NCBI RefSeq assembly: GCF_001425945.1 | Contig: NZ_LMEB01000005.1 | Location: 366,001-430,000 of the forward strand | DNA: 64,000 nucleotides | Direction of reading: 5' to 3' | From: Brevundimonas sp. Root1279 | GTDB lineage: Bacteria > Pseudomonadota > Alphaproteobacteria > Caulobacterales > Caulobacteraceae | Shown here: piece after piece, positions 46,963 to 55,769 of the stretch | Layout: every line of letters begins with the position of its first letter | Position numbering within the stretch: the stretch's first letter is position 1 | Translations under genes and position numbers: made by a program | The notes under the pieces: model-generated | Database searches by the model: none | What the model was told of the DNA's origin: nothing | The model's input: only the letters and a program-made list of their open reading frames with translations

Positions 46963-47625
46963 ATGCCCAAGGACAATCGGATCCTCATCGCTATCGGCGC
47001 CGCTGTCGCCGTATTGGCGGCCGTTGCGATCGGCCTGATCTTCTCCGGGGGCAAGAAGAGCGCCGAGCCGCCGCCCGCCGCTCAAGGCGGCCTTACGGTC
47101 GACGTTGCGGATGCGCCTGAGCTGAACACGACCCGCGAGCTGCGCTGCTATGTGGATGGGCAGTTCGTGGGCATGGCGACGCTGGTTGACTGCGCCCGCC
47201 GCAACGGCCTGGCGACGGACGCCCTGGATGTCGGCGTCGACGAAACCGGCGCGCTTGTGGCAGCCCCGACCGCCTCGTTCGCCCCGCCGCCGAGCGCCCC
47301 GGGGGACCTGGCTGAAGCGGAAGCCCCTGCGGCGACCGAGGCGCCTGACGTCGCCGCGCCGGAGCCGACCACGGCGGCCGCGGCGCAATGCCTGCGCCAC
47401 ACCGGTTCCGACTGGCGTTCGCTGTCGTCGAGCATGAGCCTGAACGCCTGCGTCCAGGCCCTGTACGCCGGCACTTGCGTCACCCCGGGCGACGCCCTGT
47501 ACGGCCGCTGGGGCAACACGACCTTGCGTCTCGTGCCCCGCCGGGTCGAGCAGTCGCAGGACAACAACCGCTTCCGCACGCTCGTCGAGCAGGATCGCAG
47601 CTGCCAGTTCCCGGATCTCCGCTGA
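46963..47625 (+). CDS. Membrane-anchored hypothetical protein
   Basis: This 220-residue protein has one N-terminal membrane helix (about residues 7-28) with a short cytoplasmic basic tail, then an Ala/Pro/Glu-rich linker and a C-terminal domain of about 80 residues with four cysteines (CLRHTGSDWRSL, SLNACVQALYAGTCV, DRSCQFP). A Cys also occurs near residue 61. The cysteine pattern suggests a disulfide-bonded periplasmic domain. Family not recognised. Its stop overlaps the next start (TGATG), so the two genes are coupled. Confidence 0.65.
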   Translation: MPKDNRILIAIGAAVAVLAAVAIGLIFSGGKKSAEPPPAAQGGLTVDVADAPELNTTRELRCYVDGQFVGMATLVDCARRNGLATDALDVGVDETGALVAAPTASFAPPPSAPGDLAEAEAPAATEAPDVAAPEPTTAAAAQCLRHTGSDWRSLSSSMSLNACVQALYAGTCVTPGDALYGRWGNTTLRLVPRRVEQSQDNNRFRTLVEQDRSCQFPDLR

Positions 47626-48080
47626 TGAAACGCGCACTTCTCCTCTCGTTCGTGGGTATCGGCCTGGCCGGCCTGGCCGCCTGTGACAAGGCCGACAAGG
47701 CGCCCTTCGATCCGGGCGTCTGCTTCGGTGTCGAACGCGGCGAGAACGGCGGACCGCCGGTGTTCAACAAGCTGGCCGAGAACCAGCCGCAGATCGAACA
47801 CTGCGCCGCGCGACTGGAAGAGATGCGCCTGCGCTTCCTGCGCCAGGGCGGCACCCGCCAGGAGGTGACCGGGGCCTATCAGGGCCAGTTCATCTTCATC
47901 GATCGCGAGGGCGTGTGGATTGGCAAGTCGCTCGACGGCTCGCGATTCATCCTGCTGGCCCGAACGGGCGACGGTCGCCTGGCGGTGCCCGGCGCGATCA
48001 CACGAGACGAATCGGGGCGTCCCGTGGGAGTGGCCGCGCCCGTCGAGCCGGCGAACACGGCGCCCGCCGCGGGTCAGTAG
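47625..48080 (+). CDS. Small putative lipoprotein
   Basis: This 151-residue protein has a lipoprotein signal (GLAAC, Cys20). A compact domain follows with two further cysteines (GVCFGVE, EHCAARLEEMR) and a sequence QGQFIFIDREGVWIG, then a Pro/Ala tail. It starts with an ATG overlapping the preceding stop, so the two encode envelope proteins of one transcript, possibly partners. No known family was recognised. Confidence 0.65.
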   Translation: MKRALLLSFVGIGLAGLAACDKADKAPFDPGVCFGVERGENGGPPVFNKLAENQPQIEHCAARLEEMRLRFLRQGGTRQEVTGAYQGQFIFIDREGVWIGKSLDGSRFILLARTGDGRLAVPGAITRDESGRPVGVAAPVEPANTAPAAGQ

Positions 48081-48081
48081 C

Positions 48082-48096
48082 GAACAAAACTGGAAC
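48082..48096 (+). promoter_or_regulatory. LexA (SOS) box upstream of ssb
   Basis: GAAC-N7-GAAC is the exact reverse complement of the alphaproteobacterial LexA operator GTTC-N7-GTTC. It lies 99 bp before the ssb start, directly after the preceding gene's stop. SOS control of ssb is known in Caulobacter, so this is likely functional. Confidence 0.75.
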
Positions 48097-48194
48097 ATCG
48101 GTGCGCGATCCGCTAGGTTGCGGCCAAACCATTCCCGGCGAGGGCGCGCCTGACGCGCTTCGAGCCACAACAACAAGAACAAGGACACCCGGCG

Positions 48195-48671
48195 ATGGCG
48201 GGCAGCGTCAACAAGGTCATTCTGGTCGGAAACCTGGGCAAGGACCCGGAAATCCGCACCCTCAACTCGGGCGAGCGCGTCGCCAACCTGTCCCTGGCGA
48301 CCTCGGAGCAGTGGCGCGACAAGGCCACCGGCGAGCGCAAGGAAAAGACCGAGTGGCACCGTGTGGTGATCTTCAACGAGAACATCGTGAAGGTCGCTGA
48401 GAACTATCTGAAGAAGGGCTCGACCGTTTACATCGAGGGCTCGCTGCAGACCCGCAAATACGAGCAGAACGGCGTCGAGAAATACTCCACCGAGATCGTG
48501 CTGCAGAAGTTCCGCGGCGAACTGACCATGCTGGGCGGCCGTGACGGCGGCGGCGCCTCCTCGCCGCGTGGCGGCGACGACGACTACTCCTCGGGCTTCT
48601 CCACCGGCGGCGCCAACAAGCCGAGCGGGCCGAAGGAAAGCTACGACCTGAACGACGACATTCCGTTCTAA
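48195..48671 (+). CDS. ssb: Single-stranded DNA-binding protein
   Basis: This 158-residue protein is SSB: the OB fold occupies residues 1-110 ([44 protein letters not shown]), followed by a Gly/Ser-rich linker and the conserved acidic tail DDIPF that docks repair proteins. It is preceded by an exact LexA box, so induction by DNA damage is expected. Length is normal. Confidence 0.97.
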   Translation: MAGSVNKVILVGNLGKDPEIRTLNSGERVANLSLATSEQWRDKATGERKEKTEWHRVVIFNENIVKVAENYLKKGSTVYIEGSLQTRKYEQNGVEKYSTEIVLQKFRGELTMLGGRDGGGASSPRGGDDDYSSGFSTGGANKPSGPKESYDLNDDIPF

Positions 48672-48687
48672 TCGACGAGGCGGGCCT

Positions 48688-49998
48688 ATGTCGTCCGCAC
48701 GCCGCGTCCTCGTTCTGGGGGCGAACGGCTTTATCGGATCCCATGCCGCGGCCGCCCTGGCGGAAGCGGGATGGGAGGTCCGAGCCGGCGCGCGCGACCC
48801 CGGCGGCGCGGCCCTGCGCGCACCTGCGCATGAGTGGGTGGACGCGGACTTCCAACGCCTGGTCCGCGCCGAGGACTGGTCGGCGCTGTTGAGCGGGGTC
48901 GACGCAGTGGTCAACTGTGTAGGCGTCCTGCAGGATGGCGGCGGCGACAGCACCGAGATCGCCCACGTCGCTGGCCCCCGCGCCTTGATCGCCGCTTGTG
49001 AAGCGCAAGGCGTGAAGCGGCTCGTGCATCTGTCGGCGGTCGGCGCCGAGGAGGCGGCCGGCACGCACTACGCCCGCACCAAGCAACAGACAGAACTGGC
49101 CCTCGAGGCGAGCGCGCTGGATTGGCTGGTCCTGCGGCCCTCGCTGGTCGTGGCGCGGTCGGTGTTCGGCGGGACCGGGCTGATCCGGGCCATGGCGGCC
49201 TTCCCGCTGGCGATGCCGGTGATCGGCGGGGGGCAGCGCTTCCGTCCGGTGGCGATGGAGGATCTGTGCGCGGCGATCGTGGCGGGGCTGGAGGCCGGGG
49301 CGCCGTCGCGTGAGCGGTTCGATGTCGCCGGGCCCGAAAGCCTGAGCCAGGATGAACTGCTGCGGCTCTATCGCGGCTGGCTCGGCCTCAAGCCCGCGCC
49401 GATCCTGCGTATCCCTGCATTCCTGGCCGCCCCGGTGCTGGCGCTCGGCGACCTTGCGGGCCGCCTCGGCTGGCCGTCGCCCCTGCGGACGACGGCGCTG
49501 CGGCAGATGAACCACGACGTCGAGGGGGACCCTGATATCTGGGTCGAAAGGCTCGGCGTGCGGCCGCAGACGCTGGCCCGGCATCTGTCGCGCCATCCCG
49601 CCTCCGTCCAAGACGTCTGGCACGCGCGCCTGTGGTTTGTGCGGCCGATCGCCATCGTGGCGCTGAGCCTGTTCTGGACCCTGAGCGGCCTGATCACCTT
49701 CGGCGCCGGCTGGGAGCGGTCGCTGGCGGTCCTCGCCGAAGGCGGCCTGCACGGGCGTGCCGGCGTGCTGGTCGCAGGTGGCGGCGCCGTGGTGGACATC
49801 GCCCTGGGCATGGCGCTGCTGGTCCGGCCGTGGACGGCCCGGGCGGCGATGGGGATGATCACCGTCACGCTGACCTATCTCTTGGCCGGGACGGTGCTGC
49901 TGCCGCACTACTGGCTCGATCCGCTCGGGCCCTGGCTGAAGGTCGTGCCGGGCATGGCGCTGTGCCTGTTCGTGGCGGCGACGGGGGCGCGGCGATGA
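48688..49998 (+). CDS. NAD(P)-binding SDR domain fused to a DoxX-like membrane domain
   Basis: This 436-residue protein has an N-terminal Rossmann domain of the atypical short-chain dehydrogenase (NmrA/complex I 39-kDa-like) type, with GANGFIGS at residues 11-18 and a YAxxK-type motif (HYARTKQQTE). The C-terminal ~130 residues are a DoxX-like four-helix membrane domain. The fusion points to a membrane-bound NAD(P)H-linked redox enzyme. Its stop overlaps the start of the DUF2269 gene by ATGA, so the two are coupled. Confidence 0.8.
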   Translation: MSSARRVLVLGANGFIGSHAAAALAEAGWEVRAGARDPGGAALRAPAHEWVDADFQRLVRAEDWSALLSGVDAVVNCVGVLQDGGGDSTEIAHVAGPRALIAACEAQGVKRLVHLSAVGAEEAAGTHYARTKQQTELALEASALDWLVLRPSLVVARSVFGGTGLIRAMAAFPLAMPVIGGGQRFRPVAMEDLCAAIVAGLEAGAPSRERFDVAGPESLSQDELLRLYRGWLGLKPAPILRIPAFLAAPVLALGDLAGRLGWPSPLRTTALRQMNHDVEGDPDIWVERLGVRPQTLARHLSRHPASVQDVWHARLWFVRPIAIVALSLFWTLSGLITFGAGWERSLAVLAEGGLHGRAGVLVAGGGAVVDIALGMALLVRPWTARAAMGMITVTLTYLLAGTVLLPHYWLDPLGPWLKVVPGMALCLFVAATGARR

Positions 49999-50462
49999 TC
50001 GATGCGGTGGTGAAGCTGGCCCATGTTCTGTCGGGCGCCGTGCTGTTCGGCACCGGGCTGGGCATCGCCTTCTTCATGGTCTGGGCGACACGGTCGCGGA
50101 GTGCTCGGACGGTGGCCGATGTCGGCCGCATCGTCGTGGTCGCTGACTTCCTGTTCACCGCCACCGCCGTCGTGGTGCAGCCGCTGTCCGGCCTGTGGCT
50201 GATCCATGCGCAGGGCTGGAGCCTGACCGAGCCCTGGCTGCTGGCGACCTACGTTCTCTACGGCTTTACCGGCCTTTGCTGGCTGCCCGTGGTGTGGATC
50301 CAGATGCGCATGGCGCGCCTGGCCGAGGCCGCGTCCGAAGCGGGCGAAGACCTCCCGCCCGGCTATGATCGGCTGTACTGGATCTGGTTCGCCCTCGGCT
50401 GGCCAGCCTTCGCGGCGGTGATCGGCATCTACATCCTGATGCTGTTCAAGCCGGCCCTCTGA
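49995..50462 (+). CDS. DUF2269 family membrane protein
   Basis: This 155-residue protein has four predicted helices and the opening MIDAVVKLAHVLSGAVLFGTGLG, a DUF2269 signature in which the His may bind a cofactor. It is coupled to the SDR-DoxX gene by an ATGA overlap. DUF2269 proteins are of unknown function, though the two together look like a small membrane redox module. Confidence 0.8.
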   Translation: MIDAVVKLAHVLSGAVLFGTGLGIAFFMVWATRSRSARTVADVGRIVVVADFLFTATAVVVQPLSGLWLIHAQGWSLTEPWLLATYVLYGFTGLCWLPVVWIQMRMARLAEAASEAGEDLPPGYDRLYWIWFALGWPAFAAVIGIYILMLFKPAL

Positions 50463-50532
50463 GCCACATTTGGAAATGCAAAGTGTCGCCTGTCGGCTCG
50501 CCCCGGCACGCCGCACGAGCTAAGCGGGGAGG

Positions 50533-51438
50533 GTGATCACTCCCGACAAGCCGCACAGTCCTCTGACCCTCGTCGAGATCGCCGCCATCGTGGCGATCGT
50601 GGTGATCTGGGGCGTCAACAACGCCGCCGCCAAGCTGGCCACAGAGACCCTGCCGCCGCTGTTGATGGGAAGCCTGAGGTTCCTCGTGGCGGCGGCCTGC
50701 CTGTTCCCGTTCGTCCGCCGGCCGTTCCCGAACTGGAAGAGCCTGTTGTTGATCGTGGTCCTGGGCGGGCCAATCCATTACGCCCTGATCTATCTGGCCT
50801 TCGCCATGGCGCAGGACGTCAGCCCGGTGTCGGTGGCGTCGCAGCTGTGGATCCCCTTCACCGCCCTCTTCGCCTTCCTGCTGTTGGGCGAGAAGCTGAC
50901 CAAGCCGGCGCTGGCGGGCATGGCCGTGGCCTTCGCCGGCGTGGCGTGGATGACGCTGGACGCGCATGCGTTCGCCGACTGGAAGGCCATCCTTGTCGCC
51001 ACAGCCGCGTGTTCGGCCTGGGCCATGACCACGGTGATCGCCCGGCGCACGACCTCGATCCCTCCGCTGAAGATGCAGGGCCTGCTGGCCCTGGTGGCGC
51101 TGCCCACCCTGGCGTTGGGCTCGGCCTTCTTCGAGCACGGGCAGTGGGAGGCGGTGCAGCGCGCGGACGCCCTGGTGTGGGCGTGCGTGATCTGGGCGGG
51201 GCTGGTCTCATCCGTCCTGGCCACGACCCTGGTCTTCTGGCTGGTCCAGAAGCGCGAGGCGGGGCGGGTGACGCCCTATCTGCTGGCGACTCCGGTCGTG
51301 TCGATCCTCATCGGCTGGAGCTTCATGGGCGATGTCCTGACGCCCCAGATCTTGTCCGGCGCGGCCCTGACCATGGGCGGCGTGGCGCTCGTCGCCCTGG
51401 CCGAGCGGGGCCTGAGGGCCGGGGCCGCCAAGGCCTGA
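50533..51438 (+). CDS. EamA-family (DMT) transporter
   Basis: This 301-residue protein has ten predicted transmembrane helices in two five-helix EamA repeats, with the typical IWGVNNAAAKLA opening and the LGEKLTKPALAGMAVAFAGV block closing the first repeat. It is a drug/metabolite transporter of the inner membrane; the substrate cannot be inferred. The start is GTG at 50533 with GGGGAGG just upstream. A bidirectional terminator follows. Confidence 0.9.
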   Translation: MITPDKPHSPLTLVEIAAIVAIVVIWGVNNAAAKLATETLPPLLMGSLRFLVAAACLFPFVRRPFPNWKSLLLIVVLGGPIHYALIYLAFAMAQDVSPVSVASQLWIPFTALFAFLLLGEKLTKPALAGMAVAFAGVAWMTLDAHAFADWKAILVATAACSAWAMTTVIARRTTSIPPLKMQGLLALVALPTLALGSAFFEHGQWEAVQRADALVWACVIWAGLVSSVLATTLVFWLVQKREAGRVTPYLLATPVVSILIGWSFMGDVLTPQILSGAALTMGGVALVALAERGLRAGAAKA

Positions 51439-51444
51439 AACGAA

Positions 51445-51476
51445 AAAGGCCCGGCCGCCGCAGCGACCGGGCCTTT
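51445..51476. terminator. Bidirectional terminator between EamA and DUF3035 genes
   Basis: AAAGGCCCGG (51445-51454) pairs exactly with CCGGGCCTTT (51467-51476). Adenines before and thymines after the stem let it stop both convergent genes. Confidence 0.8.
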
Positions 51477-51494
51477 CCCGATATTTCGAAACGC

Positions 51495-52061
51495 CTAGAG
51501 GCCCGGGAGTTTGAAGCCCGAGTCGCGGCGCGGCGCGATCGTGATGCCGGTGTTGCCGCCGGTGAGGGCCTGCATACGAGCGTACTCGCTGGCGGCGTCG
51601 ATGGTCACGGCGCCCGAGGCGGTCTGGGTCGTGGTCGGCGCCTGCGAGGCGGTGTCGTCGCTGCGCCAGAACATGATCCGGTCGGCCCAGCCTTCTTCCT
51701 TGTGCGTCAGGTCGCCGAACTCGTCGTCGACGACGTAGCGAGCCAGGGGATCGGCGCGGTCGCCGCCGGCTTGGGCCACCAGCACCTGCTCGCCGGGCGA
51801 GCGGGTCACGGCCTGGCGCTGACCGAGCAGGATCTGTCGGGCGGCCGATTCCGGCGCCAGTTCTTGCGGGCGCGGCTGGCCCGGCGCCGGCGGACGCAGG
51901 CCGTACTCCGGCGGCACGGTCAGCGGAGCGGTCGAGACGGTCAGGAACTCGTCGGGAGTCACCTTGGTCAGGCCGATGTTCTGCTGGAGGCTGCTGCAGG
52001 CGCCGAGCGCGAGGCTCGAAGCGGCCAGAGTCAGAAGGACGGCGGTGCGGTTAAAGCGCAT
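51495..52061 (-). CDS. DUF3035 / BamF-like lipoprotein
   Basis: This 188-residue protein has a lipoprotein signal (ALGACSS, Cys22), then the conserved segment VTPDEFLTVSTAPLTVPPEYGLRPP, which is diagnostic of DUF3035, a family linked to the BAM outer-membrane assembly complex as BamF in some alphaproteobacteria. The rest is mostly unstructured. It lies just downstream of lspA on the same strand, the usual alphaproteobacterial arrangement. The start at 52061 gives the signal peptide. The BamF role is not proven here. Confidence 0.8.
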   Translation of the reverse strand: MRFNRTAVLLTLAASSLALGACSSLQQNIGLTKVTPDEFLTVSTAPLTVPPEYGLRPPAPGQPRPQELAPESAARQILLGQRQAVTRSPGEQVLVAQAGGDRADPLARYVVDDEFGDLTHKEEGWADRIMFWRSDDTASQAPTTTQTASGAVTIDAASEYARMQALTGGNTGITIAPRRDSGFKLPGL

Positions 52062-52122
52062 GGGCAATCTCGAATGAGCTGCGCCGTGGGGCGCACGCAT
52101 AAACCTTAGAGGAAGCGGTTGA

Positions 52123-52629
52123 TTACGACTTTTCAGCGGCGACGCCAACCTTGGCGGCGCGCTCAGCCAGCAGGCTGTCGGCGACAAGGAGAACGACGCC
52201 GACGGTGATGGCGGCGTCGGCGACATTGAACACCCAGGGGAAAACGCCGGTGCCGGAGAAGTCGAGGAAATCGACCACGAAGCCGAAACGAATGCGGTCG
52301 ATCACATTACCGATGGCGCCGCCCATGACGAGGCCGATGGCCGTGATCAGCATCCGGCGGTCGGCGCGGGTCGCCCACCAGGCGAGCACGCCGGCGACGC
52401 CCAGCGAGAAGGCGCTGAGCATCCAGCGGGCCGAGCCGTCGCCGAACAGGCCGAAGCTGACGCCGCGGTTCTCGACCCAGGTGAAGTTGAAGATCGGCGG
52501 CCAGACCAGCACGCGGCCGACCTCGCGCAGGTCGATGCCGGACAGCACCCAGGCCTTGGTCAACTGGTCGATGACGATGACGAGAAGGGCGAAGCCGTAG
52601 GCGGCGTAGGCGATGCGGGGGATTTTCAT
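52123..52629 (-). CDS. lspA: Lipoprotein signal peptidase (signal peptidase II)
   Basis: This 168-residue inner-membrane aspartyl protease removes signal peptides of lipoproteins, of which many are encoded in this window. Four helices are visible, with GNVIDR (residues 108-112) and the catalytic aspartates Asp120 (in VVDF) and Asp138 (in FNVADAAI). It is followed by the DUF3035 lipoprotein. Confidence 0.95.
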   Translation of the reverse strand: MKIPRIAYAAYGFALLVIVIDQLTKAWVLSGIDLREVGRVLVWPPIFNFTWVENRGVSFGLFGDGSARWMLSAFSLGVAGVLAWWATRADRRMLITAIGLVMGGAIGNVIDRIRFGFVVDFLDFSGTGVFPWVFNVADAAITVGVVLLVADSLLAERAAKVGVAAEKS

Positions 52630-52802
52630 TCGGTTCGCTGAAAAGTGAGTTAGCCCGGTTAGCAGTCCCGGCCCCTCGCGCGAAGGGCCTTGTTACGGTC
52701 ATGGGGTCGCGGACGTCGATCCGAGGTTGCCCCGCGGGCCTCGGCGCCCCAAGTGTGACGCTTCCGCACCGCAAGGACTTCCCCGCACGCAAAGGAGCGC
52801 CG

Positions 52803-54041
52803 ATGCCGCCTGCCGACGGCCACGCCACCACCCTGATATCGACCCTGGTCGGCGGCTTCGTGCTGGCGTTCGTGCTTGGGATGATCGCCAACAGGCTGCG
52901 GCTGTCGCCGTTGGTCGGCTATCTGCTGGCGGGAGTCGTGGTCGGCCCCTACACGGGCGGTTTCGTCGCGGATACGGAGCTGGCGCCCCAACTGGCCGAG
53001 ATCGGCGTCATCCTGCTGATGTTCGGGGTCGGGCTGCATTTCTCGCCCAAGGATCTGATGCAGGTGCGCAAGGTGGCGGTGCCCGGCGCCCTGGTGCAGA
53101 TCGGCGCGGCGACGGGCATGGGCTGGCTGTTGGGCCGGTTCGCCTTGGGCATGAGCGACGTCGAGGCCCTGCTGATGGGCTTCGCTCTGTCGGTTGCTTC
53201 CACCGTCGTGCTGATGCGGGCGCTCGAGGAGCGCAAGCAGAACAAGGGCGAGGTCGGGCGCATCGCGGTCGGCTGGCTGATCGTCGAGGACCTGGTGATC
53301 GTCATCGCCCTGGTCATGCTGCCCATGGTCCTGACCAAGGCCGGCGAGGTGGTCGACGGCCAGCAGGTCGCCATCAGCATCGGCTGGACCCTGCTGAAGG
53401 TCGCCGCCTTCGTCTGCGGGATGCTGGTGGTGGGCGGCAAGGTGCTGCCGTGGCTGTTGATCCGCATCGCCCATACGCGGTCGCGCGAGCTGTTCACCCT
53501 GGGCGTGCTCGCCATCGCCCTGGGCATCGCCTGGATCGCCTTCTACCTGTTCCACTCCTTCGCCCTGGGGGCGTTCCTGGCGGGACTGGTGCTGAACAGC
53601 TCGCCGCTGGGGCACAATGCGGCCGAGCGATCGCTGCCGCTGCGCGACGCCTTCGCGGTGCTGTTCTTCGTGTCGGTTGGCATGCTGTTCGATCCGACGA
53701 TCCTGGTGCGCCAGCCGCTGGCGGTGCTGGGCGTTCTGGGCATCGTCATTATCGGCAAGTCAGTGGCCGCCCTGGCCATCACCGGCATGTTCAAGCTGGA
53801 CAAGGCCACCGGCCTGACAGTCGCCGCGTCGCTCGCCCAGATTGGCGAGTTCAGTTTCATCCTCGCCGCCCTGGGCGTGACCGAAGGGGTGTTGAGCCGC
53901 GAGACGCATGACCTGATCCTGGCGGCGGCCCTTCTCTCGATCTCGTTGAACCCGTTCGTCTTCGCCCTGATCGATCGGATGGGGGCCAAGCCGAAGGCGG
54001 TTCCGGTCGCCGAGCGGCCGAAGGTCACCGACCTGATCTAG
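52803..54041 (+). CDS. Cation/proton antiporter (CPA2 / KefB-YbaL type, membrane domain only)
   Basis: This 412-residue protein has about 12 hydrophobic helices and the Na+/H+ exchanger (CPA2) pattern, with LRLSPLVGYLLAGVVVGP near the N terminus, then LLMFGVGLHF and the GEFSFILAALG helix. It lacks the cytoplasmic TrkA-N/C regulatory domains of KefB and YbaL. It probably exchanges K+ or Na+ for protons. The ATG at 52803 has AAAGGAG upstream. A strong bidirectional terminator follows. Confidence 0.9.
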   Translation: MPPADGHATTLISTLVGGFVLAFVLGMIANRLRLSPLVGYLLAGVVVGPYTGGFVADTELAPQLAEIGVILLMFGVGLHFSPKDLMQVRKVAVPGALVQIGAATGMGWLLGRFALGMSDVEALLMGFALSVASTVVLMRALEERKQNKGEVGRIAVGWLIVEDLVIVIALVMLPMVLTKAGEVVDGQQVAISIGWTLLKVAAFVCGMLVVGGKVLPWLLIRIAHTRSRELFTLGVLAIALGIAWIAFYLFHSFALGAFLAGLVLNSSPLGHNAAERSLPLRDAFAVLFFVSVGMLFDPTILVRQPLAVLGVLGIVIIGKSVAALAITGMFKLDKATGLTVAASLAQIGEFSFILAALGVTEGVLSRETHDLILAAALLSISLNPFVFALIDRMGAKPKAVPVAERPKVTDLI

Positions 54042-54060
54042 GGGCGGGACGACGCCAGAC

Positions 54061-54104
54061 GAAAAAAACGGGGCGGCGGGCTCGACCCGCCGCCCCTTCT
54101 ATTT
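54061..54104. terminator. Strong bidirectional terminator between antiporter and phoH
   Basis: An 11-bp stem (GGGGCGGCGGG at 54070-54080 with its complement at 54086-54096) has adenines on its left and TTCTATTTT on its right, so it can stop both convergent genes. Confidence 0.85.
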
Positions 54105-54121
54105 TGCTCTGTCGGTGAGGT

Positions 54122-54901
54122 TCAGAGCACCCCGATCATCGAGGCGACCAGCGGGTGACGGACGATGTCGCGCTCGGCCAGCTTGACGACGGCGATGTCC
54201 GGCACAGCGGTCAGCCGTTCGGCGATGTCAGCCAGGCCGGAGATGCCCGGCAGCAGGTCAGACTGCTGCGGGTCGCCGGTGACCACCATGGTCGAGTGCC
54301 AGCCGAGGCGGGTCAGCAGCATCTTGAGCTGCACATAGGTGCAGTTCTGGGCCTCATCGACGACGATGAAGGCGTTGTTCAGGGTGCGGCCGCGCATGTA
54401 GCCGATGGGGGCGATCTCGATCAGGCCCTCGGCCATCAGCGCCTTGACCCGCTTCATGCTGAGGCGGTCGGACAGGGCGTCGTAGAGCGGGCGCAGGTAG
54501 GGGGCGAGCTTGTCCTCCATGTCGCCGGGCAGGAAGCCGATCGACTCGCCGGCCTCGACGGCGGGGCGGGACAGGACGATGCGTCCGACCTTGCCGGCCT
54601 CCAGGGCCTCCACCGCCTTGGCGACGGCCAGATAGGTCTTCCCGGTGCCCGCGGGACCGAGGGCGAGGACCAGGTTGTGATGATCGATCATCGTCATCAA
54701 CTCGGCCTGGCCTTCCGATTTCGGCTTCAGCGTCTTGAGGTAGGCCTGGTCCCGATCGTCGTTCGAGGGGTGGGGCGACCAGCCTGCATGCTGAGGCAAC
54801 CGCCGGACTTTCGAATCCTCGGTGAATTGCCGGGAATCGAGAACGCCGTGCTCGCGCGACATTTCGCGGGTCTGGCGCTTGAGGGCTGCTCGCTTGGTCA
54901 T
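54122..54901 (-). CDS. PhoH family ATPase
   Basis: This 259-residue protein is a PhoH-type P-loop protein with Walker A GPAGTGKT at residues 82-89, Walker [10 protein letters not shown] and the [12 protein letters not shown] sensor region. It resembles the PhoH2/PhoL group of nucleotide-binding proteins, some of which act in RNA metabolism. An N-terminal ~60-residue basic extension precedes the ATPase core. The ATG at 54901 has GGAGGCG upstream. A terminator-like hairpin 57 bp upstream implies a separately terminated leader transcript. Confidence 0.9.
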   Translation of the reverse strand: MTKRAALKRQTREMSREHGVLDSRQFTEDSKVRRLPQHAGWSPHPSNDDRDQAYLKTLKPKSEGQAELMTMIDHHNLVLALGPAGTGKTYLAVAKAVEALEAGKVGRIVLSRPAVEAGESIGFLPGDMEDKLAPYLRPLYDALSDRLSMKRVKALMAEGLIEIAPIGYMRGRTLNNAFIVVDEAQNCTYVQLKMLLTRLGWHSTMVVTGDPQQSDLLPGISGLADIAERLTAVPDIAVVKLAERDIVRHPLVASMIGVL

Positions 54902-55235
54902 GGACGCCTCCAGGAATGACAATTCGGCGTCCGGGCAGGCCGGCCGCCTTGGGGCATGAAAAAAGGCGATGCCGGAAAAGCATCGCCTCGAACGAAGATC
55001 GAAATAGCGGAGGATGCACAGCATCCGCCCGGGTCGGAGGTGGGATCAACTGCCAGCGGAACAATCCGCCGAACCGAACGCATCACGCACGCCCCCGTGC
55101 TCTGACCGGACCGGGCTTGATCCGGCTTCCGATCCGGGGCCGAAATGGCGGCCTCGAATCGCATCAACAGGATGATGCTAGCTTGGTTTACGAGAGCTTA
55201 AAGCCCTCGTTTTCTTGAGAAATGGCGGTGTGTGG
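54902..55235. other. 334-bp region between phoH and the gamma-carbonic anhydrase gene, probable leader or small RNA
   Basis: No protein gene is evident. On the minus strand it holds several hairpins (GGATGC-ACA-GCATCC near 55014-55028, GCGGA/TCCGC near 55060) and ends in a terminator at 54957-54988. Near the right edge lies a near-palindrome, 55190-55210, with one mismatch. A GANTC site lies at 55156-55160. Confidence 0.45.
54957..54988 (-). terminator. Rho-independent terminator upstream of phoH on its own strand
   Basis: AGGCGATGC (54964-54972) pairs exactly with GCATCGCCT (54980-54988) over a seven-base loop. On the minus strand the stem is followed directly by a run of six thymines. No gene on that strand precedes it, so a leader RNA or small RNA likely ends here. 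Confidence 0.75.
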
Positions 55236-55766
55236 ATGAATGTTTACAGCCTCGACGACAAGAAACCGCAGCTTCCGCCTGAGGGCGAATACTGGGTGGC
55301 GCCGAATGCAACGATCGTAGGAGACGTGATTCTCAAGCCCGGCGCCAGCGTCTGGTTCGGGGCGGTGCTTCGTGGCGACAACGATCCGATCACGATCGGG
55401 CGGGACACCAACATTCAGGACGGCAGCGTGCTGCATTCCGACCCGGGCGAGCCCCTGACGATCGGCGACGGCGTCACGGTCGGCCACATGGTCATGCTCC
55501 ACAGCTGCGAGATCGGCGACAACTCCCTCATCGGCATCGGCGCGGTGATCCTGGGACGGGCGAAGATCGGCAAGAACTGCATTATCGGCGCGAACGCCCT
55601 GATCACCGAAGGCAAGGAGATTCCCGACGGTTCGCTGGTCATGGGCCAGCCGGGCAAGGTCGTGCGACAGCTGGAGCCGGGACAGATCGAGGCGCTGAAG
55701 GCCTCGGCGGCCCACTATGTCCAGAACTGGAAGCGCTATGTCACCGGGCTGAAACCGGCCGGCTGA
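55236..55766 (+). CDS. Gamma-carbonic anhydrase family protein (left-handed beta-helix)
   Basis: This 176-residue protein is a hexapeptide-repeat beta-helix of the gamma-carbonic anhydrase (YrdA/PaaY) family. The repeat (L/I/V)-G-x4 is seen throughout, and the three metal-binding histidine sites are visible in VLHSD and [10 protein letters not shown]. It probably binds Zn or Fe; the physiological reaction is often unknown for this family. The ATG at 55236 lacks a strong ribosome site; TTG/GTG codons lie upstream in frame. Confidence 0.88.
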   Translation: MNVYSLDDKKPQLPPEGEYWVAPNATIVGDVILKPGASVWFGAVLRGDNDPITIGRDTNIQDGSVLHSDPGEPLTIGDGVTVGHMVMLHSCEIGDNSLIGIGAVILGRAKIGKNCIIGANALITEGKEIPDGSLVMGQPGKVVRQLEPGQIEALKASAAHYVQNWKRYVTGLKPAG

Positions 55767-55769
55767 GCC

